From: Dietzia sp. JS16-p6b
GTDB taxonomy: Bacteria; Actinomycetota; Actinomycetes; Mycobacteriales; Mycobacteriaceae
Assembly: GCF_003052165.1 (NCBI RefSeq)
Contig: NZ_CP024869.1
Span: forward strand, 2,576,001-2,640,000
Length of the DNA stretch: 64,000 nt
Direction of reading: 5' to 3'
Each line of letters opens with the position of its first letter. Within the stretch, counting starts at the first letter, position 1. Under the pieces are notes generated by a model. It saw nothing but the letters and a program-made list of their open reading frames with translations. It was not told the origin of the DNA and ran no database searches. Positions 9,793 through 19,629 of this stretch are shown one piece after another. Both the position numbers and the translations under genes were made by a program.

Positions 9793-10161
9793 TCAGAGCA
9801 CCTCCGGAGCCAGCGAGACGATGCGCATGAACTTCTTGTCGCGCAGTTCACGACCGACGGGCCCGAAGATGCGGGTCCCGCGCGGGTCGTTGTCGTTCTT
9901 GATGATGACGGCGGCGTTCTCGTCGAACTTGATGTACGACCCGTCCGGGCGACGGCGCTCCTTGGCGGTGCGCACGATGACGGCCTTGACGACCTCACCC
10001 TTCTTGACGTTGCCACCGGGGATGGCGTCCTTGACGGTGGCGACGATGATGTCGCCCACGCCGGCATAGCGACGCTTGGATCCACCGAGAACGCGGATGC
10101 AGAGAATCTCCTTGGCACCCGTGTTGTCGGCGATCTTGAGTCGCGACTCCTGCTGGATCAT
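9793..10161 (-). CDS. rplN: 50S ribosomal protein L14
   Basis: L14 contacts the 30S subunit and the 23S domains near the factor-binding site. The 122-residue product has the normal length: [20 protein letters not shown], then [20 protein letters not shown] and [20 protein letters not shown]. It opens the second half of the spc genes. It is separated from rpsQ by the inserted mycolyltransferase-like gene and 146 bases of non-coding DNA, so it must have its own promoter or rely on read-through. Confidence 0.98.
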   Translation of the reverse strand: MIQQESRLKIADNTGAKEILCIRVLGGSKRRYAGVGDIIVATVKDAIPGGNVKKGEVVKAVIVRTAKERRRPDGSYIKFDENAAVIIKNDNDPRGTRIFGPVGRELRDKKFMRIVSLAPEVL

Positions 10162-10307
10162 GGTTCTCCTGACCAGGCTTGTTCAGATGTGTGCCGGATT
10201 CCGACCCGACACACGCGGTCATGTCGCCCCGGCCGGATCTCTCGACTCGGCCACCACGGGCAACTGTTCCAGTGTAGGGCTCCCGGTGGCCGGGCCCCAA
10301 ATCGGCG

Positions 10308-11708
10308 TCAGCCGCCGAGGGAGCCGGCCGATCCGGTCGACCCCAGCGACCCCGCCGAGCCGGCGGAACCGGGATCCACTCCCCCGGACGCCGGCCGGGC
10401 GCTCGGGACCGCCGGCGCCAGACCCGACAGGATGTGATCCATCCCCGGCAGCATCTGGGTCACGAAGACGGGCCAGTTGTGGATGCCGGTCGGCATGTAG
10501 TTCATCCGCAGATCGACCCCCGGGACCCCCGCGAGTTCGGACTCGAGCCGCCTGGTGCTCTCGTAGGAGCCCTTCTCCAGGATGTGCCCGTCCACCAGGA
10601 TCATCTCGTTGCTGCCGAAATGACCCAGCTCGGCCGAGCCCACCCGACCCGTGGCGGCACTGAGGTACACGGTCTTGCCGGCGAGGCCGGACGGGTCGGA
10701 CACCGTGTCGTGGTCCCGCCACGCCTGGGAGCCCCGCGGGCCCCACATGTTGGTGACGTCGCCGTTCCGCGCGGCCACGGTCAACCGTGCGTACTGGTAC
10801 CCGAGTTCGTCGGTCGTGGAATAGGCCCCGCTGACCCCGGCGACGGCGTCGAACATGCCGGGGTTCGTGTTGGCCAGATGGACGGCGGCGGACGCGCCCA
10901 TCGACAACCCCATCACGCCCCAGCTGCCGTTGTGCGCGAGAGGCGCGGCCGCGCCGGGCAGACCGGCCTCCAGCAACGGGGGCAACTCGTCGATCAGGAA
11001 GGTCTCCCACATGTTCGGCCCCAGGACCGGGTCGTCGGACTGCCAGTCCGACCACATGGAGGCCGGAGCGCCCGTCGGCGCGATCACGTTGACCGCGCGG
11101 TCGCGCAGGGCCGGGTCGCCCCAGCCCATGCCGGTGCTCCACCCCGACGGGGATTCGCTTCCCACGCCGTCGAGGAAATACACGTTCGGCGCGTCCACGC
11201 CGTCCGGCGCCCGGTACACCTCGACCCGGACGGTCCGCTGCATCGATGCCGATGTGACGGTCCAGACCTCCGCCCGGCGGTCGACGGGGTTCAGCGACCC
11301 CGGGAACAGCGGGGCGATGTCGCGCACCGTCGTCTGCGTGATCGAACCGTCGCGCGTGGAGACGGGCCCCGAGGGCGATTGGGAGCTGCCCGGGCGGGGG
11401 AAGTCACCGGACCCGGCCGCGGCGACCGAACCGAGCACGGACGTCAGCGGGATGGGGGCGCCCAACTGCGTGAGGGCGGCGACGCTCAGTGACGGGACCC
11501 CGAGCAGGCTGCCTGGTGCGACGCTCGGCACCAGGGATCCGGGATCGAGGCTCTGCGCCCCCGCCGTCCCCGCACCCGCGCCGGCCCCGATCAGCAGTGC
11601 CGACACGGCCACGGTCGTCGCCCGGAGTGCGCCGGGGGTGCGTCGGCGCGCTCCCCCGCGTCCCGCTGTGCGGCGTCCGTCCCGATGGATATCCGGCCTT
11701 CTCGTCAT
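10308..11708 (-). CDS. secreted mycolyltransferase/esterase (antigen 85-like)
   Basis: This is a predicted exported alpha/beta hydrolase of 466 residues. A basic, Arg-rich N-terminus leads into a hydrophobic segment (about residues 30-48) ending GAGAGTAGAQS, a likely Sec signal. The mature part has NVYFLDGVGSES, MWSDWQSDDP, the nucleophile elbow GLSMGAS, and a C-terminal histidine in MPTGIHNWPVF. These are the hallmarks of the trehalose mycolyltransferase (Fbp/Cmt, esterase_phd) family, which moves mycolic acids onto trehalose or arabinogalactan outside the membrane. The chain ends in a Gly/Ser-rich tail of about 20 residues (GSAGSLGSTGSAGSLGG) whose role is unknown. The gene interrupts the ribosomal cluster between rpsQ and rplN and is bounded on its 5' side by a perfect hairpin. 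Activity on mycolates is inferred from family only. Confidence 0.85.
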   Translation of the reverse strand: MTRRPDIHRDGRRTAGRGGARRRTPGALRATTVAVSALLIGAGAGAGTAGAQSLDPGSLVPSVAPGSLLGVPSLSVAALTQLGAPIPLTSVLGSVAAAGSGDFPRPGSSQSPSGPVSTRDGSITQTTVRDIAPLFPGSLNPVDRRAEVWTVTSASMQRTVRVEVYRAPDGVDAPNVYFLDGVGSESPSGWSTGMGWGDPALRDRAVNVIAPTGAPASMWSDWQSDDPVLGPNMWETFLIDELPPLLEAGLPGAAAPLAHNGSWGVMGLSMGASAAVHLANTNPGMFDAVAGVSGAYSTTDELGYQYARLTVAARNGDVTNMWGPRGSQAWRDHDTVSDPSGLAGKTVYLSAATGRVGSAELGHFGSNEMILVDGHILEKGSYESTRRLESELAGVPGVDLRMNYMPTGIHNWPVFVTQMLPGMDHILSGLAPAVPSARPASGGVDPGSAGSAGSLGSTGSAGSLGG

Positions 11709-11846
11709 TTCCCGATCCCGTCCTCGTGCGCGACGCGGCCCACGGGAACTGACGCCCCGGGCCGCAGGGTGAACTCCGGCTCGGTAGCCGATGACACAAT
11801 ACTGACTTGTCGTATCAAGACTAGGATTTTGTTACATCCCCGTACG

Positions 11847-11886
11847 CCGCCGGCCCGGCCCCGAGGTCTCGGGGCCGGGCCGGCGG
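11847..11886. terminator. perfect 19-bp hairpin after rpsQ
   Basis: The arms CCGCCGGCCCGGCCCCGAG (11847-11865) and its exact reverse complement (11868-11886) are separated by two bases. It lies just downstream of the rpsQ stop and upstream of the mycolyltransferase gene, so it probably ends the S10 operon and insulates the inserted gene. No strong T-run follows, which is common for actinobacterial terminators. Confidence 0.7.
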
Positions 11887-11904
11887 ATGTCACAGGAGCG
11901 GGTC

Positions 11905-12201
11905 TTACTTCGCGCGCTCCAGGACCTCGACGAGGCGGTACCGCTTGGTGGCGGACAGCGGGCGGGTCTCCATGATCCGCACGCGGTCGCCGACTCCGGC
12001 GTCGTTGGTCTCGTCGTGAGCCTTCACCCGCTCGGTACGGCGCATGATCTTGCCGTAGAGCGCATGCTTCACGCGGTCCTCGAGCTCGACGACGATGGTC
12101 TTGTCCATCTTGTCGGACACGACGTACCCGATGCGCACCTTGCGGCTGTTGCGCTCGATGTTCTCGCTGGCCTCAGTCACGGCTGCTTCCTTGTCACTCA
12201 C
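11905..12201 (-). CDS. rpsQ: 30S ribosomal protein S17
   Basis: S17 is a primary 16S rRNA binder with an OB fold. The 98-residue product has a 20-residue variable N-terminus, then [19 protein letters not shown] and [17 protein letters not shown] and [20 protein letters not shown]. The start is GTG at 12201, which overlaps the rpmC stop by four bases (GTGA). It is the last gene of the S10 operon before a strong hairpin. Confidence 0.98.
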   Translation of the reverse strand: MSDKEAAVTEASENIERNSRKVRIGYVVSDKMDKTIVVELEDRVKHALYGKIMRRTERVKAHDETNDAGVGDRVRIMETRPLSATKRYRLVEVLERAK

Positions 12202-12428
12202 TTGGCATCACCCGGCGCCGCCGACAGCCCGAGCTCGCGCTCGCGGATGACGGTGTAGATGCGTGCGATGTCGTGACGGACGACCCGCAGGCGACGGTTG
12301 TTGGTCAGCTGACCCGTGGCCATCTGGAAGCGCAGGTTGAACAGCTCCTCCTTGGCCTCACGGAGACGCGCGGTGAGCGCATCGGCGTCGAGTTCGCGCA
12401 ACTCGGGGGCGGTGGTTCCACTAGCCAT
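12198..12428 (-). CDS. rpmC: 50S ribosomal protein L29
   Basis: L29 is a two-helix protein at the peptide exit, part of the docking site for trigger factor and SRP. The 76-residue product includes [20 protein letters not shown] and the second helix [14 protein letters not shown]. The ATG at 12428 shares one base with the rplP stop (TGATG), and its own stop overlaps the rpsQ start. Confidence 0.97.
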   Translation of the reverse strand: MASGTTAPELRELDADALTARLREAKEELFNLRFQMATGQLTNNRRLRVVRHDIARIYTVIRERELGLSAAPGDAK

Positions 12429-12844
12429 CAGAACTGCTCCTCCCGGGTCACGATACGGGTCTTGCACGGGAGCTTGTGCTGCGCGCGGCGCAGTGCCTCG
12501 CGTGCGGTCTCCTCGTTGGGGTACGACATCTCGAACAGGATGCGTCCCGGCTTGACGTTGGCCACCCACCACTCGACGGATCCCTTACCGGAACCCATGC
12601 GGACCTCGGCGGGCTTCTTGGTCAGCGGACGATCGGGGTAGATGTTGATCCACACCTTGCCGCCACGCTTGATGTGGCGGTTGATCGCGATACGAGCGGA
12701 CTCGATCTGACGGTTGGTGACGTACGCGGGCTCGAGGGCCTGGATGCCGTACTCACCGAACGTCACCTTGGTGCCGCCCTTGGCCCCGCCACTGCGGCCG
12801 GGGTGGTGCTGCTTGCGGTGCTTGACGCGCTTGGGGATGAGCAC
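12428..12844 (-). CDS. rplP: 50S ribosomal protein L16
   Basis: L16 helps organise the A-site region of the large subunit. The 138-residue product begins [19 protein letters not shown] and contains [20 protein letters not shown] and [19 protein letters not shown], all strongly conserved. The start is GTG at 12844 with GGAGG about eight bases upstream. It follows rpsC by three bases. Confidence 0.98.
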   Translation of the reverse strand: MLIPKRVKHRKQHHPGRSGGAKGGTKVTFGEYGIQALEPAYVTNRQIESARIAINRHIKRGGKVWINIYPDRPLTKKPAEVRMGSGKGSVEWWVANVKPGRILFEMSYPNEETAREALRRAQHKLPCKTRIVTREEQF

Positions 12845-12847
12845 TTC

Positions 12848-13681
12848 TCACGCCTCCCTGGTCTGATTCTGCGGAGCCTGGGCGGGTGCCTCGGCAGCCG
12901 AACCGGAACCGGCGCGGCCGGTCTCGGTGCTGGTGGCGGTGGTCCCCTGGGCGCCGGAACGACGCGGCCGGCCCGCGCCACGCTCACGGCGGGGTCCCCG
13001 GTCGGCTCCGCCGCGGTTGCTGGACTGGGCGTACTGGTCGGACTCGCGACGCCCGCCGACGACGTCACCCTTGTAGATCCACACCTTGACGCCGATACGA
13101 CCGAAGGTGGTCTTGGCCTCGTAGGTGCCGTAGTCGATCTCGGCACGCAGGGTGTGGAGCGGGACGCGACCCTCGTGGTAGCGCTCCGAACGCGACATCT
13201 CGGCACCGCCGAGACGGCCCGAACAGACCACCTTGATGCCCTTGACCTGGGGCTGACGCATCGCGGACTGGATGCCCTTGCGCATCGCGCGACGGAACGC
13301 CACGCGGTTGGACAGCTGCTCCGCGATCCCCTGCGCCACGAGCTGGGCGTCGGCCTCGGTGTTCTTGATCTCGAGGATGTTGAGGTGGACCTGCTTCGCG
13401 GTGAGCTTCTCGAGCTCGCCACGGAGACGGTCGGCCTCGGCACCCCGGCGACCGATCACGATGCCCGGGCGGGCGGTGTGGATGTCCACGTTGACCCGGT
13501 CACGGGTGCGGGAGATGTCCACGCCCGAGATGCCGGCCCGCTCCATGCCCTTGGACAGGAGCTGACGGATCTTGATGTCCTCGGCGACGTAGTCCGCGTA
13601 CTGCTTGTCGGCGTACCACTTGGACGTCCAGTCCGAGGTGATGCCGAGACGGAAGCCGTGCGGCTGGATCTTCTGTCCCAT
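12848..13681 (-). CDS. rpsC: 30S ribosomal protein S3
   Basis: S3 forms part of the mRNA entry and has helicase-like activity with S4. The 277-residue product begins [18 protein letters not shown]. It carries the KH domain with [16 protein letters not shown] and the C-terminal domain [21 protein letters not shown] disordered tail of about 60 residues rich in Arg, Gly, Ala and Gln extends it, as usual in high-GC Gram-positives. Its ATG directly abuts the rplV stop. Confidence 0.98.
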   Translation of the reverse strand: MGQKIQPHGFRLGITSDWTSKWYADKQYADYVAEDIKIRQLLSKGMERAGISGVDISRTRDRVNVDIHTARPGIVIGRRGAEADRLRGELEKLTAKQVHLNILEIKNTEADAQLVAQGIAEQLSNRVAFRRAMRKGIQSAMRQPQVKGIKVVCSGRLGGAEMSRSERYHEGRVPLHTLRAEIDYGTYEAKTTFGRIGVKVWIYKGDVVGGRRESDQYAQSSNRGGADRGPRRERGAGRPRRSGAQGTTATSTETGRAGSGSAAEAPAQAPQNQTREA

Positions 13682-14122
13682 TTAGCGGGCACCTCCCTGG
13701 TTACGACGACCCCGGCCGGCGGAACCGGCCTTCTCGGGCACGCTGGTCACCTCGACGGTGATGTGGCTCGTGCGCTTACGCACGCGGAACGCACGACCCT
13801 GGGCACGCGGACGGAACCGCTTCAGGGTCGGGCCCTCGTCGGCGAACGCGGCCGACACGACGAGGGTCCGGGGATCCAGGTCGAGGTTGTTCTCGGCGTT
13901 CGCCATGGCGGACGCGAGGACCTTGCCGACCGGCTCGCTGGCGGACTGCGGGGCGAACCGCAGGATGTCCAGCGCGTCGGAGGCGTCCTTGCCCCGGATC
14001 AGGTCGATCACGCGACGCGCCTTCATGGGCGTGACGCGGACGAACTTGGCGGTGGCCCGGGCGGTGAGCTTCTGCTCCTCCTGCGCCGTGCCTTCGGCGG
14101 TCTTGCTGGTATCAGTGCTCAT
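13682..14122 (-). CDS. rplV: 50S ribosomal protein L22
   Basis: L22 spans the large subunit, and its beta-hairpin narrows the exit tunnel, the site altered in some macrolide-resistant mutants. The 146-residue product has [20 protein letters not shown], a tunnel hairpin around [20 protein letters not shown], and a basic tail. The hairpin has no obvious insertion or deletion. Its start overlaps the rpsS stop by four bases. Confidence 0.98.
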   Translation of the reverse strand: MSTDTSKTAEGTAQEEQKLTARATAKFVRVTPMKARRVIDLIRGKDASDALDILRFAPQSASEPVGKVLASAMANAENNLDLDPRTLVVSAAFADEGPTLKRFRPRAQGRAFRVRKRTSHITVEVTSVPEKAGSAGRGRRNQGGAR

Positions 14123-14400
14123 CGACGCTTACTCTTCCGATCGTCCTTGATGTGCCCCTTGAACGTGCGCGTCGGCGCGAACTCGCCGAGCTTGTGACCC
14201 ACCATGGAATCGGACACGAACACGGGCACATGCTTGCGGCCGTCGTGGACGGCGAACGTGTGGCCGATGAAATCGGGCAGGATCGTCGAGCGACGCGACC
14301 AGGTCTTGATGACCTGATGGGTACCCTTGTCGTTCTGCGCGTCCACCTTCGCGAGGAGGTGTTCGTCGACGAACGGACCCTTCTTGAGACTACGAGGCAT
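14119..14400 (-). CDS. rpsS: 30S ribosomal protein S19
   Basis: S19 is in the head of the 30S subunit with S13. The 93-residue product is the standard length: [36 protein letters not shown] and [20 protein letters not shown]. It follows rplB by 14 bases and overlaps rplV. Confidence 0.99.
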   Translation of the reverse strand: MPRSLKKGPFVDEHLLAKVDAQNDKGTHQVIKTWSRRSTILPDFIGHTFAVHDGRKHVPVFVSDSMVGHKLGEFAPTRTFKGHIKDDRKSKRR

Positions 14401-14414
14401 CCTAGTTTCCCTCC

Positions 14415-15251
14415 TTAGCGCTTCTTACCGGTGCGACGGCGGCGGACAATCATCTTGTCGCTCGCCTTGTTGGGCTTGCGGGTCCGGCCCTCGGGCTGGC
14501 CCCACGGGCTGACGGGGTGACGTCCACCGGACGTCTTGCCCTCGCCACCACCGTGCGGGTGGTCGACGGGGTTCATCACGACGCCGCGGACGGTCGGGCG
14601 GACGCCCTTCCACCGCATGCGGCCGGCCTTGCCCCAGTTGATGTTCCCCTGCTCGGCGTTGCCCACCTCGCCGATCGTCGCGCGGCAGCGGACGTCGACC
14701 CGGCGGATCTCACCGGACGGCATCCGGAGGGAGGCGTACGCGCCCTCCTTGCCGAGCAGCTGGATCCCGGCACCCGCGGCGCGGGCCATCTTGGCGCCGC
14801 CGCCGGGGCGGAGCTCCACGGCGTGCACGACGGTACCGGCGGGGATGTTGCGCAGCGGCAGGTTGTTGCCGACCTTGATGTCGGAACCGACACCCGACTC
14901 GACCTTCATGCCCTGCTTGAGGTTGCGCGGGGCGAGGATGTACCGCTTCTCGCCGTCCGCGTAGTGCAGGAGGGCGATGTTGGCGGTGCGGTTGGGGTCG
15001 TACTCGATGTGCGCGACGGTGGCGTCGACGCCGTCCTTGTCGTTGCGACGGAAGTCGATGACGCGGTACTGGCGCTTGTGTCCACCGCCCTTGTGGCGGG
15101 TGGTGATGCGACCGTGGCCGTTACGGCCACCGGTCTTGTGTAGTGGGCGAAGCAGCGACTTCTCGGGCGTCGAGCGCGTGATCTCGGCGAAGTCCGAGAC
15201 GCTCGAGCCGCGACGGCCGGGCGTCGTGGGCTTGTACTTGCGGATAGCCAT
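14415..15251 (-). CDS. rplB: 50S ribosomal protein L2
   Basis: L2 is needed for subunit joining and peptidyl transferase assembly. The 278-residue product has [40 protein letters not shown] and the C-terminal signature [19 protein letters not shown] containing the conserved histidine near the catalytic centre. It lies 31 bases after rplW. Confidence 0.99.
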   Translation of the reverse strand: MAIRKYKPTTPGRRGSSVSDFAEITRSTPEKSLLRPLHKTGGRNGHGRITTRHKGGGHKRQYRVIDFRRNDKDGVDATVAHIEYDPNRTANIALLHYADGEKRYILAPRNLKQGMKVESGVGSDIKVGNNLPLRNIPAGTVVHAVELRPGGGAKMARAAGAGIQLLGKEGAYASLRMPSGEIRRVDVRCRATIGEVGNAEQGNINWGKAGRMRWKGVRPTVRGVVMNPVDHPHGGGEGKTSGGRHPVSPWGQPEGRTRKPNKASDKMIVRRRRTGKKR

Positions 15252-15282
15252 GAGGTTCTCTCGTCCTTAACTCGTCCCGCCG

Positions 15283-15585
15283 TCAGGCGGTCAGACCCGG
15301 GATCTCGATGGGCTTGCTGTCGGCCGCGAGGGTCACGATGGCGCGCTTGGTGCTCTTGCGCTGTCCGAACCCGGTGCGGGTGCGCTTGCGCTTGCCCTGA
15401 CGGTTGGCGGTGTTGACGGACTCAACGGTGACGCCGAAGATCTCCTGGAGGGCGATCTTGATCTGCGTCTTGTTGGCGTCCGGGGCGACCAGGAACGTGT
15501 ACACGCCCTGCTCGAGCAGGCCGTAGGCCTTCTCGGAGACGACCGGGGCGATGATCACGTCCCGGGGATCTGCGACGGTGCTCAC
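15283..15585 (-). CDS. rplW: 50S ribosomal protein L23
   Basis: L23 sits at the tunnel exit and binds trigger factor and SRP. The 100-residue product runs from [20 protein letters not shown] through [19 protein letters not shown] to a basic loop [18 protein letters not shown]. The start is GTG at 15585, overlapping the rplD stop by four bases (GTGA); no ATG is available. Confidence 0.97.
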   Translation of the reverse strand: MSTVADPRDVIIAPVVSEKAYGLLEQGVYTFLVAPDANKTQIKIALQEIFGVTVESVNTANRQGKRKRTRTGFGQRKSTKRAIVTLAADSKPIEIPGLTA

Positions 15586-16280
15586 TTGTCGGCCTCCTTC
15601 GCGGCGGTGTTCTCCGTGCCTGCGGCACGCTTGCTGGCCTGCGAGACGAACGCGTCCAGAGCCTCGACCGTGAACACGACGTCGTCTGCGTTCAGCACGT
15701 CGTAGGTGTTCAGCTGATCCGGGGCGATGGGATGGACGTTGTCCAGGTTGCCCACCGAACGCCACGCCGCGATGTCCTCGCGGCCCACCACGAGCAGGAA
15801 CTTCTTGCGGTCCGACAGGCTCGCGAGGAAGTCCCGCACGCCCGCCGTCGACGGGGTCTGGCCCTCGACGACCTCGGTGACCACGTGGATGCGATCGTTC
15901 GCGGCCCGGTCGGACAGGGCCCCGCGGAGGGCGGCGGCCTTCATCTTCTTGGGCGTGCGCTGCGAGTAGTCACGCGGCTTGGGGCCGTGGACCGTGCCAC
16001 CGCCGGTGTAGGCCGGGGCGCGGGTCGAGCCCTGGCGCGCACGGCCGGTGCCCTTCTGGCGGAACGGCTTGCGGCCACCGCCACGGACCTCGCCGCGGGT
16101 CTTGGTCGAGTGGGTGCCCTGCCGCGCCGCGGCGAGCTGCGCCACGACGACCTGGTGCATCAGGGACAGGTTGGGCTCGACGCCGAAGATCGCGGCGGGG
16201 AGCTCGACCGACCCGTCGGCCGAACCGGCCGGGGTACGGACGTCCAGCTTGAGATTCACGGGGTTCTCCGTCGTGGTCAT
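15582..16280 (-). CDS. rplD: 50S ribosomal protein L4
   Basis: L4 lines the exit tunnel and in some bacteria represses its own S10 operon. The 232-residue product has [20 protein letters not shown] and [20 protein letters not shown], the tunnel loop, followed by [17 protein letters not shown]. The ATG at 16280 overlaps the rplC stop by four bases. The long structured leader upstream of rpsJ may be its regulatory target, but that is inference. Confidence 0.98.
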   Translation of the reverse strand: MTTTENPVNLKLDVRTPAGSADGSVELPAAIFGVEPNLSLMHQVVVAQLAAARQGTHSTKTRGEVRGGGRKPFRQKGTGRARQGSTRAPAYTGGGTVHGPKPRDYSQRTPKKMKAAALRGALSDRAANDRIHVVTEVVEGQTPSTAGVRDFLASLSDRKKFLLVVGREDIAAWRSVGNLDNVHPIAPDQLNTYDVLNADDVVFTVEALDAFVSQASKRAAGTENTAAKEADK

Positions 16281-16942
16281 GCGCGCGCACCGCCCTTCAC
16301 TGCGGAACGGACCATCACGAGGCCGCCGTTGCGACCCGGGATGGCTCCCTTGATCAGGAGGACGCCGGCCTCGGCGTCGACCTTGTGGACCTTGAGGTTC
16401 ATCGTGGTCACGCGCTCGTTGCCCATGCGTCCGGCCATCTTCTTGCCCCGGAACACCCGGCCCGGGGTCGATGCGCCGCCGATGGAACCGGGCCGACGGT
16501 GCACGGCCTGGGTACCGTGCGAGGCACCCTGGCCCGCGAAGCCGTGACGCTTCATCGTGCCGGCGAATCCCTTGCCCTTGGAGGTGCCGGTGACGTCGAC
16601 GAAGGCGCCGTCGGAGAACACGTCCGCGCCGAGCTCCTGGCCCAGCTCGTAGCCGGCCGCCTGCTCGGCGTTGTCGAGTCGGATCTCCGCGACGTGGCGA
16701 CGCGGGGTCACACCCGCCTTGGCGAACTGACCCGACACGGGCTTGGTGACCTTGCGGGGGTCGATCGCGCCGAAGGCGATCTGGACGGCGTTGTAGCCGT
16801 CGGTCTGCTCTGTACGGATCCCGGTGACGACACACGGCCCGGCCTTGATGACGGTAACCGGGACGACCCGGTTGTTCTCGTCGAAGACCTGGGTCATGCC
16901 GAGCTTCGCGCCCAGGATTCCCTTGATCTCGGTTGTACTCAT
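16277..16942 (-). CDS. rplC: 50S ribosomal protein L3
   Basis: L3 starts assembly of the 50S subunit and reaches the peptidyl transferase centre. The 221-residue product begins [20 protein letters not shown] and has the loop [20 protein letters not shown] together with [20 protein letters not shown]. The gap to rpsJ is 52 bases. Confidence 0.99.
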   Translation of the reverse strand: MSTTEIKGILGAKLGMTQVFDENNRVVPVTVIKAGPCVVTGIRTEQTDGYNAVQIAFGAIDPRKVTKPVSGQFAKAGVTPRRHVAEIRLDNAEQAAGYELGQELGADVFSDGAFVDVTGTSKGKGFAGTMKRHGFAGQGASHGTQAVHRRPGSIGGASTPGRVFRGKKMAGRMGNERVTTMNLKVHKVDAEAGVLLIKGAIPGRNGGLVMVRSAVKGGARA

Positions 16943-16994
16943 CTGTTCACTGTCTCCGCTGCACGTTGCTTGCTGACCGCTGCTCGGTCGGAGG

Positions 16995-17300
16995 TCACTG
17001 GATGTTGACGTCGACGCTGGCAGGCAGGTCGATGCGCATGAGCGCGTCCACGGTCTTGGGCGTGGGGTCGAGGATGTCGATCAACCGCTTGTGGGTGCGC
17101 ATCTCGAAGTGCTCGCGCGAATCCTTGTACTTGTGCGGCGAGCGGATGACGCAGTACACGTTCTTCTCGGTCGGCAACGGCACCGGGCCGACGACACGAG
17201 CTCCCGTGCGGGTGACCGTCTCGACGATCTTGCGCGCCGAGGCGTCGATGGCCTCGTGGTCGTAGGCCTTGAGCCGGATGCGGATCTTTTGTCCCGCCAC
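16995..17300 (-). CDS. rpsJ: 30S ribosomal protein S10
   Basis: S10 is a head protein of the 30S subunit that also binds NusB/NusG in antitermination. The 101-residue product reads [20 protein letters not shown] and ends [11 protein letters not shown]. The start is GTG at 17300 with GAGGA about five bases upstream; the open frame further upstream is leader, not protein. It is the first gene of the S10 operon, after an unusually long leader of about 400 bases. Confidence 0.98.
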   Translation of the reverse strand: MAGQKIRIRLKAYDHEAIDASARKIVETVTRTGARVVGPVPLPTEKNVYCVIRSPHKYKDSREHFEMRTHKRLIDILDPTPKTVDALMRIDLPASVDVNIQ

Positions 17301-17714
17301 TTCGTCCTCTTTCTCCCTCCGCCCGTGAAGGCGGCTGTCGTGAGCGCCCTCGCTGCGCGGGGGACACCTGGTGTGTTCGCTTGTCGTACATGACACCGTC
17401 AGACCGTCTACCGCCCGGTCTCGTGCATCGGTGCTCCGTCGTGGAGGGCCGCCGTCGTGCGCTCACGAACGTGACACGACGATGAGCCCTCCAGAGGACG
17501 GAGAGCCGCACTCCCGCGAGGCGAGGGTGACGGCGGAACCGATCCGCTGCCGCTGTTGACGTGTCACGACGCGTCCACGCGGTCGGGCGTGTCGCCCTCC
17601 CACTTTTCCGGCGGGTGATCGCTCACCCGCCCCTGTCGTGCTCGCCCGACCAACCCGGTTCGCCCGCGGCCCGAGGGCCACACGAGTTCGCCGCCTTGTC
17701 CGGGCAACTCGACC
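17301..17714 (-). promoter_or_regulatory. S10 operon leader region (non-coding)
   Basis: This stretch between the candidate promoter and rpsJ has no credible gene. It contains a large interrupted hairpin at 17443-17492: GGAGGGC pairs with GCCCTCC, CGTCGTG with CACGACG, and an inner CAC with GTG. A second hairpin lies at 17611-17630, with GCGGGTGA and TCACCCGC around a TCGC loop. A structured leader of this size before rpsJ suggests post-transcriptional control, by analogy with S10 leaders elsewhere; the ligand is not known. Confidence 0.5.
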
Positions 17715-17743
17715 AGTATGCCGCACTGACCCCACGGGATCAA
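17715..17743 (-). promoter_or_regulatory. candidate promoter of the S10 operon
   Basis: On the minus strand TTGATC (17738-17743) and CATACT (17715-17720) are spaced by exactly 17 bases, close to the housekeeping consensus TTGACA-TATAAT. It is the best match in the 550-base gap before rpsJ. It would give a leader of about 400 bases. Confidence 0.55.
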
Positions 17744-17850
17744 AATCGCCGCGGACGACCGGTCGCGGACGGCGTGCGCGGCTCGCCTCGGCTTCGGTAC
17801 CGTCGAACCATCAGAGCCTCTCGGCGCCTCGTCCCCCAGGAGTGCAGAAC

Positions 17851-18123
17851 GTGAACAGCCGACGCGAACCACGCGACCCCGCCGCCTACAAGCGGGACCG
17901 GCGTCAAGCCGTCCTGCGGCATCACCCCGACAAGGGCGGCGACCCCGACGCGATGCTCCGCGCCCTCGAGGAGGTCGACCGCCGGCACGGCGTCGGCGGT
18001 CCCCGCCGTCCGGATCACGCCGCGACCGCCGAGCAGGTCGCCGCCGTGGCGGTGACCGCTCTGGCCGGGGTGGCCGCGGTGGGACTCTCGGTGGCCATGA
18101 GCGTCATCGGTCGCCGCCGGTAG
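17851..18123 (+). CDS. small J-domain-like membrane protein, function unknown
   Basis: This 90-residue protein is on the opposite strand to its neighbours. Residues 12-31 read [20 protein letters not shown], which matches helix II plus the HPD motif (residues 25-27) of a DnaJ domain. Helix I of a true J domain is missing and helix III is short. The C-terminus (about 64-86) is a hydrophobic helix rich in Ala, Val and Gly, ending in RRR, so a membrane anchor is likely. I chose the GTG at 17851 because AGGAG lies eight bases upstream. If functional, the HPD motif would stimulate a DnaK-type ATPase at the membrane, but this is inference from the motif alone. Confidence 0.7.
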   Translation: MNSRREPRDPAAYKRDRRQAVLRHHPDKGGDPDAMLRALEEVDRRHGVGGPRRPDHAATAEQVAAVAVTALAGVAAVGLSVAMSVIGRRR

Positions 18124-18179
18124 CCCGTTCCGGCGACGGGCACCCGTTCCGGCCCCCACGGCACGAGCCTCGGGACGAC

Positions 18180-18221
18180 GACGAAGGGGCGCCCCACCTC
18201 GCGGTGGGGCGCCCCTTCGTC
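18180..18221. terminator. perfect 19-bp hairpin shared by two convergent genes
   Basis: The arms GACGAAGGGGCGCCCCACC and its exact complement surround a TCGC loop. It lies between the 3' ends of the small plus-strand gene and tuf on the minus strand, so it can act as a terminator for both. Confidence 0.8.
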
Positions 18222-18262
18222 ATACGGTCCGGACGTCGCGTCCGACCCGACGGGTCAGTCGA

Positions 18263-19453
18263 TCACTTGATGATCTTGGTGACCTGACCGGCGCCGACGG
18301 TGCGGCCACCCTCACGGATCGCGAAGCGCAGTCCCTCGTCCATGGCGACCGGCTGGATGAGCTCGACGCTCATCTCGGTGTTGTCGCCCGGCATGACCAT
18401 CTCGGTGCCCTCGGGGAGGGTCACGACGCCGGTCACGTCCGTGGTGCGGAAGTAGAACTGCGGACGGTAGTTGTTGAAGAACGGCGTGTGGCGGCCGCCC
18501 TCGTCCTTGGACAGGATGTACGCCTGGCCCTCGAAGTTCGTGTGCGGGGTGTACGCGCCCGGCTTGATGACGACCTGGCCGCGCTCGACCTCCTCGCGCT
18601 TGAGGCCACGGACGAGCAGACCGACGTTGTCGCCGGCCTCGCCGTAGTCGAGGAGCTTACGGAACATCTCGATGCCCGTGATGGTGGTCTTGGTGGCCTT
18701 GTCCTTGATGCCGATGAGCTCGACATCCTCGTTGACGTTGATCTGGCCACGCTCGATACGACCGGTGACGACGGTGCCACGACCGGTGATCGTGAAGACG
18801 TCCTCGACGGGCATGAGGAACGGCTTGTCCGTCTCACGCTCGGGGTCCGGGATGGAGTCGTCACAGGCCTGCATGAGGTCGCGGATCGCCTGGACCCACT
18901 TCTCGTCACCCTCGAGCGCCTTGAGCGCCGAGATGTGCACGACGGGGGCGTCCTCGTCGAACTCCTGCGAGCCGAGGAGCTCACGCACCTCCATCTCGAC
19001 GAGCTCGAGGATCTCCTCGTCGTCGACCATGTCGCACTTGTTGAGGGCGACGAGGATGTAGGGGACGCCGACCTGGCGGGCGAGCAGCACGTGCTCACGG
19101 GTCTGCGGCATCGGGCCGTCGGTGGCCGCCACGACCAGGATCGCGCCGTCCATCTGGGCGGCACCCGTGATCATGTTCTTGATGTAGTCCGCGTGGCCCG
19201 GGGCGTCGACGTGCGCGTAGTGGCGCTTCTCGGTCTGGTACTCGACGTGGGAGATGTTGATCGTGATACCACGAGCCTTCTCCTCCGGCGCCTTGTCGAT
19301 CTCGTCGAACGCGAACGCGTCGTTGAGATCCGGGTAGGTGTCCGCCAGGACCTTGGTGATGGCCGCGGTGGTGGTGGTCTTGCCATGGTCGACGTGACCG
19401 ATGGTGCCGATGTTAACGTGCGGTTTGGTCCGCTCGAACTTCGCCTTCGCCAC
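18263..19453 (-). CDS. tuf: elongation factor Tu
   Basis: EF-Tu delivers aminoacyl-tRNA to the ribosome as a GTP complex. The 396-residue product has G1 GHVDHGKTT, the switch region [13 protein letters not shown]3 [12 protein letters not shown] and G4 [10 protein letters not shown], then domains 2 and 3. The start is GTG at 19453 with AGGAGG seven bases upstream; it translates as [17 protein letters not shown]. It lies 176 bases after fusA. The leader holds a perfect 16-bp palindrome. Confidence 0.99.
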   Translation of the reverse strand: MAKAKFERTKPHVNIGTIGHVDHGKTTTTAAITKVLADTYPDLNDAFAFDEIDKAPEEKARGITINISHVEYQTEKRHYAHVDAPGHADYIKNMITGAAQMDGAILVVAATDGPMPQTREHVLLARQVGVPYILVALNKCDMVDDEEILELVEMEVRELLGSQEFDEDAPVVHISALKALEGDEKWVQAIRDLMQACDDSIPDPERETDKPFLMPVEDVFTITGRGTVVTGRIERGQINVNEDVELIGIKDKATKTTITGIEMFRKLLDYGEAGDNVGLLVRGLKREEVERGQVVIKPGAYTPHTNFEGQAYILSKDEGGRHTPFFNNYRPQFYFRTTDVTGVVTLPEGTEMVMPGDNTEMSVELIQPVAMDEGLRFAIREGGRTVGAGQVTKIIK

Positions 19454-19479
19454 TGTGTGTCCTCCTGGACTGGTCTGTC

Positions 19480-19495
19480 CCCACCTCGAGGTGGG
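19480..19495 (-). promoter_or_regulatory. 16-bp palindrome in the tuf leader
   Basis: CCCACCTCGAGGTGGG is a perfect palindrome 27 bases before the tuf start codon. It could fold as a short hairpin in the mRNA or bind a dimeric protein. Nothing in the sequence decides between these. Confidence 0.35.
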
Positions 19496-19629
19496 CACTG
19501 CATTGTGTGGGATCTGATCTTACTCATCGTGCCGTCGAGGGCACGAACCGGCGGCCACCCGGAGGTTCGACCGTGCGCCGCCGGCATCGGCCCCGCCCCT
19601 GCCTCTCGGCCGGGCGGGACCAGTACCGG

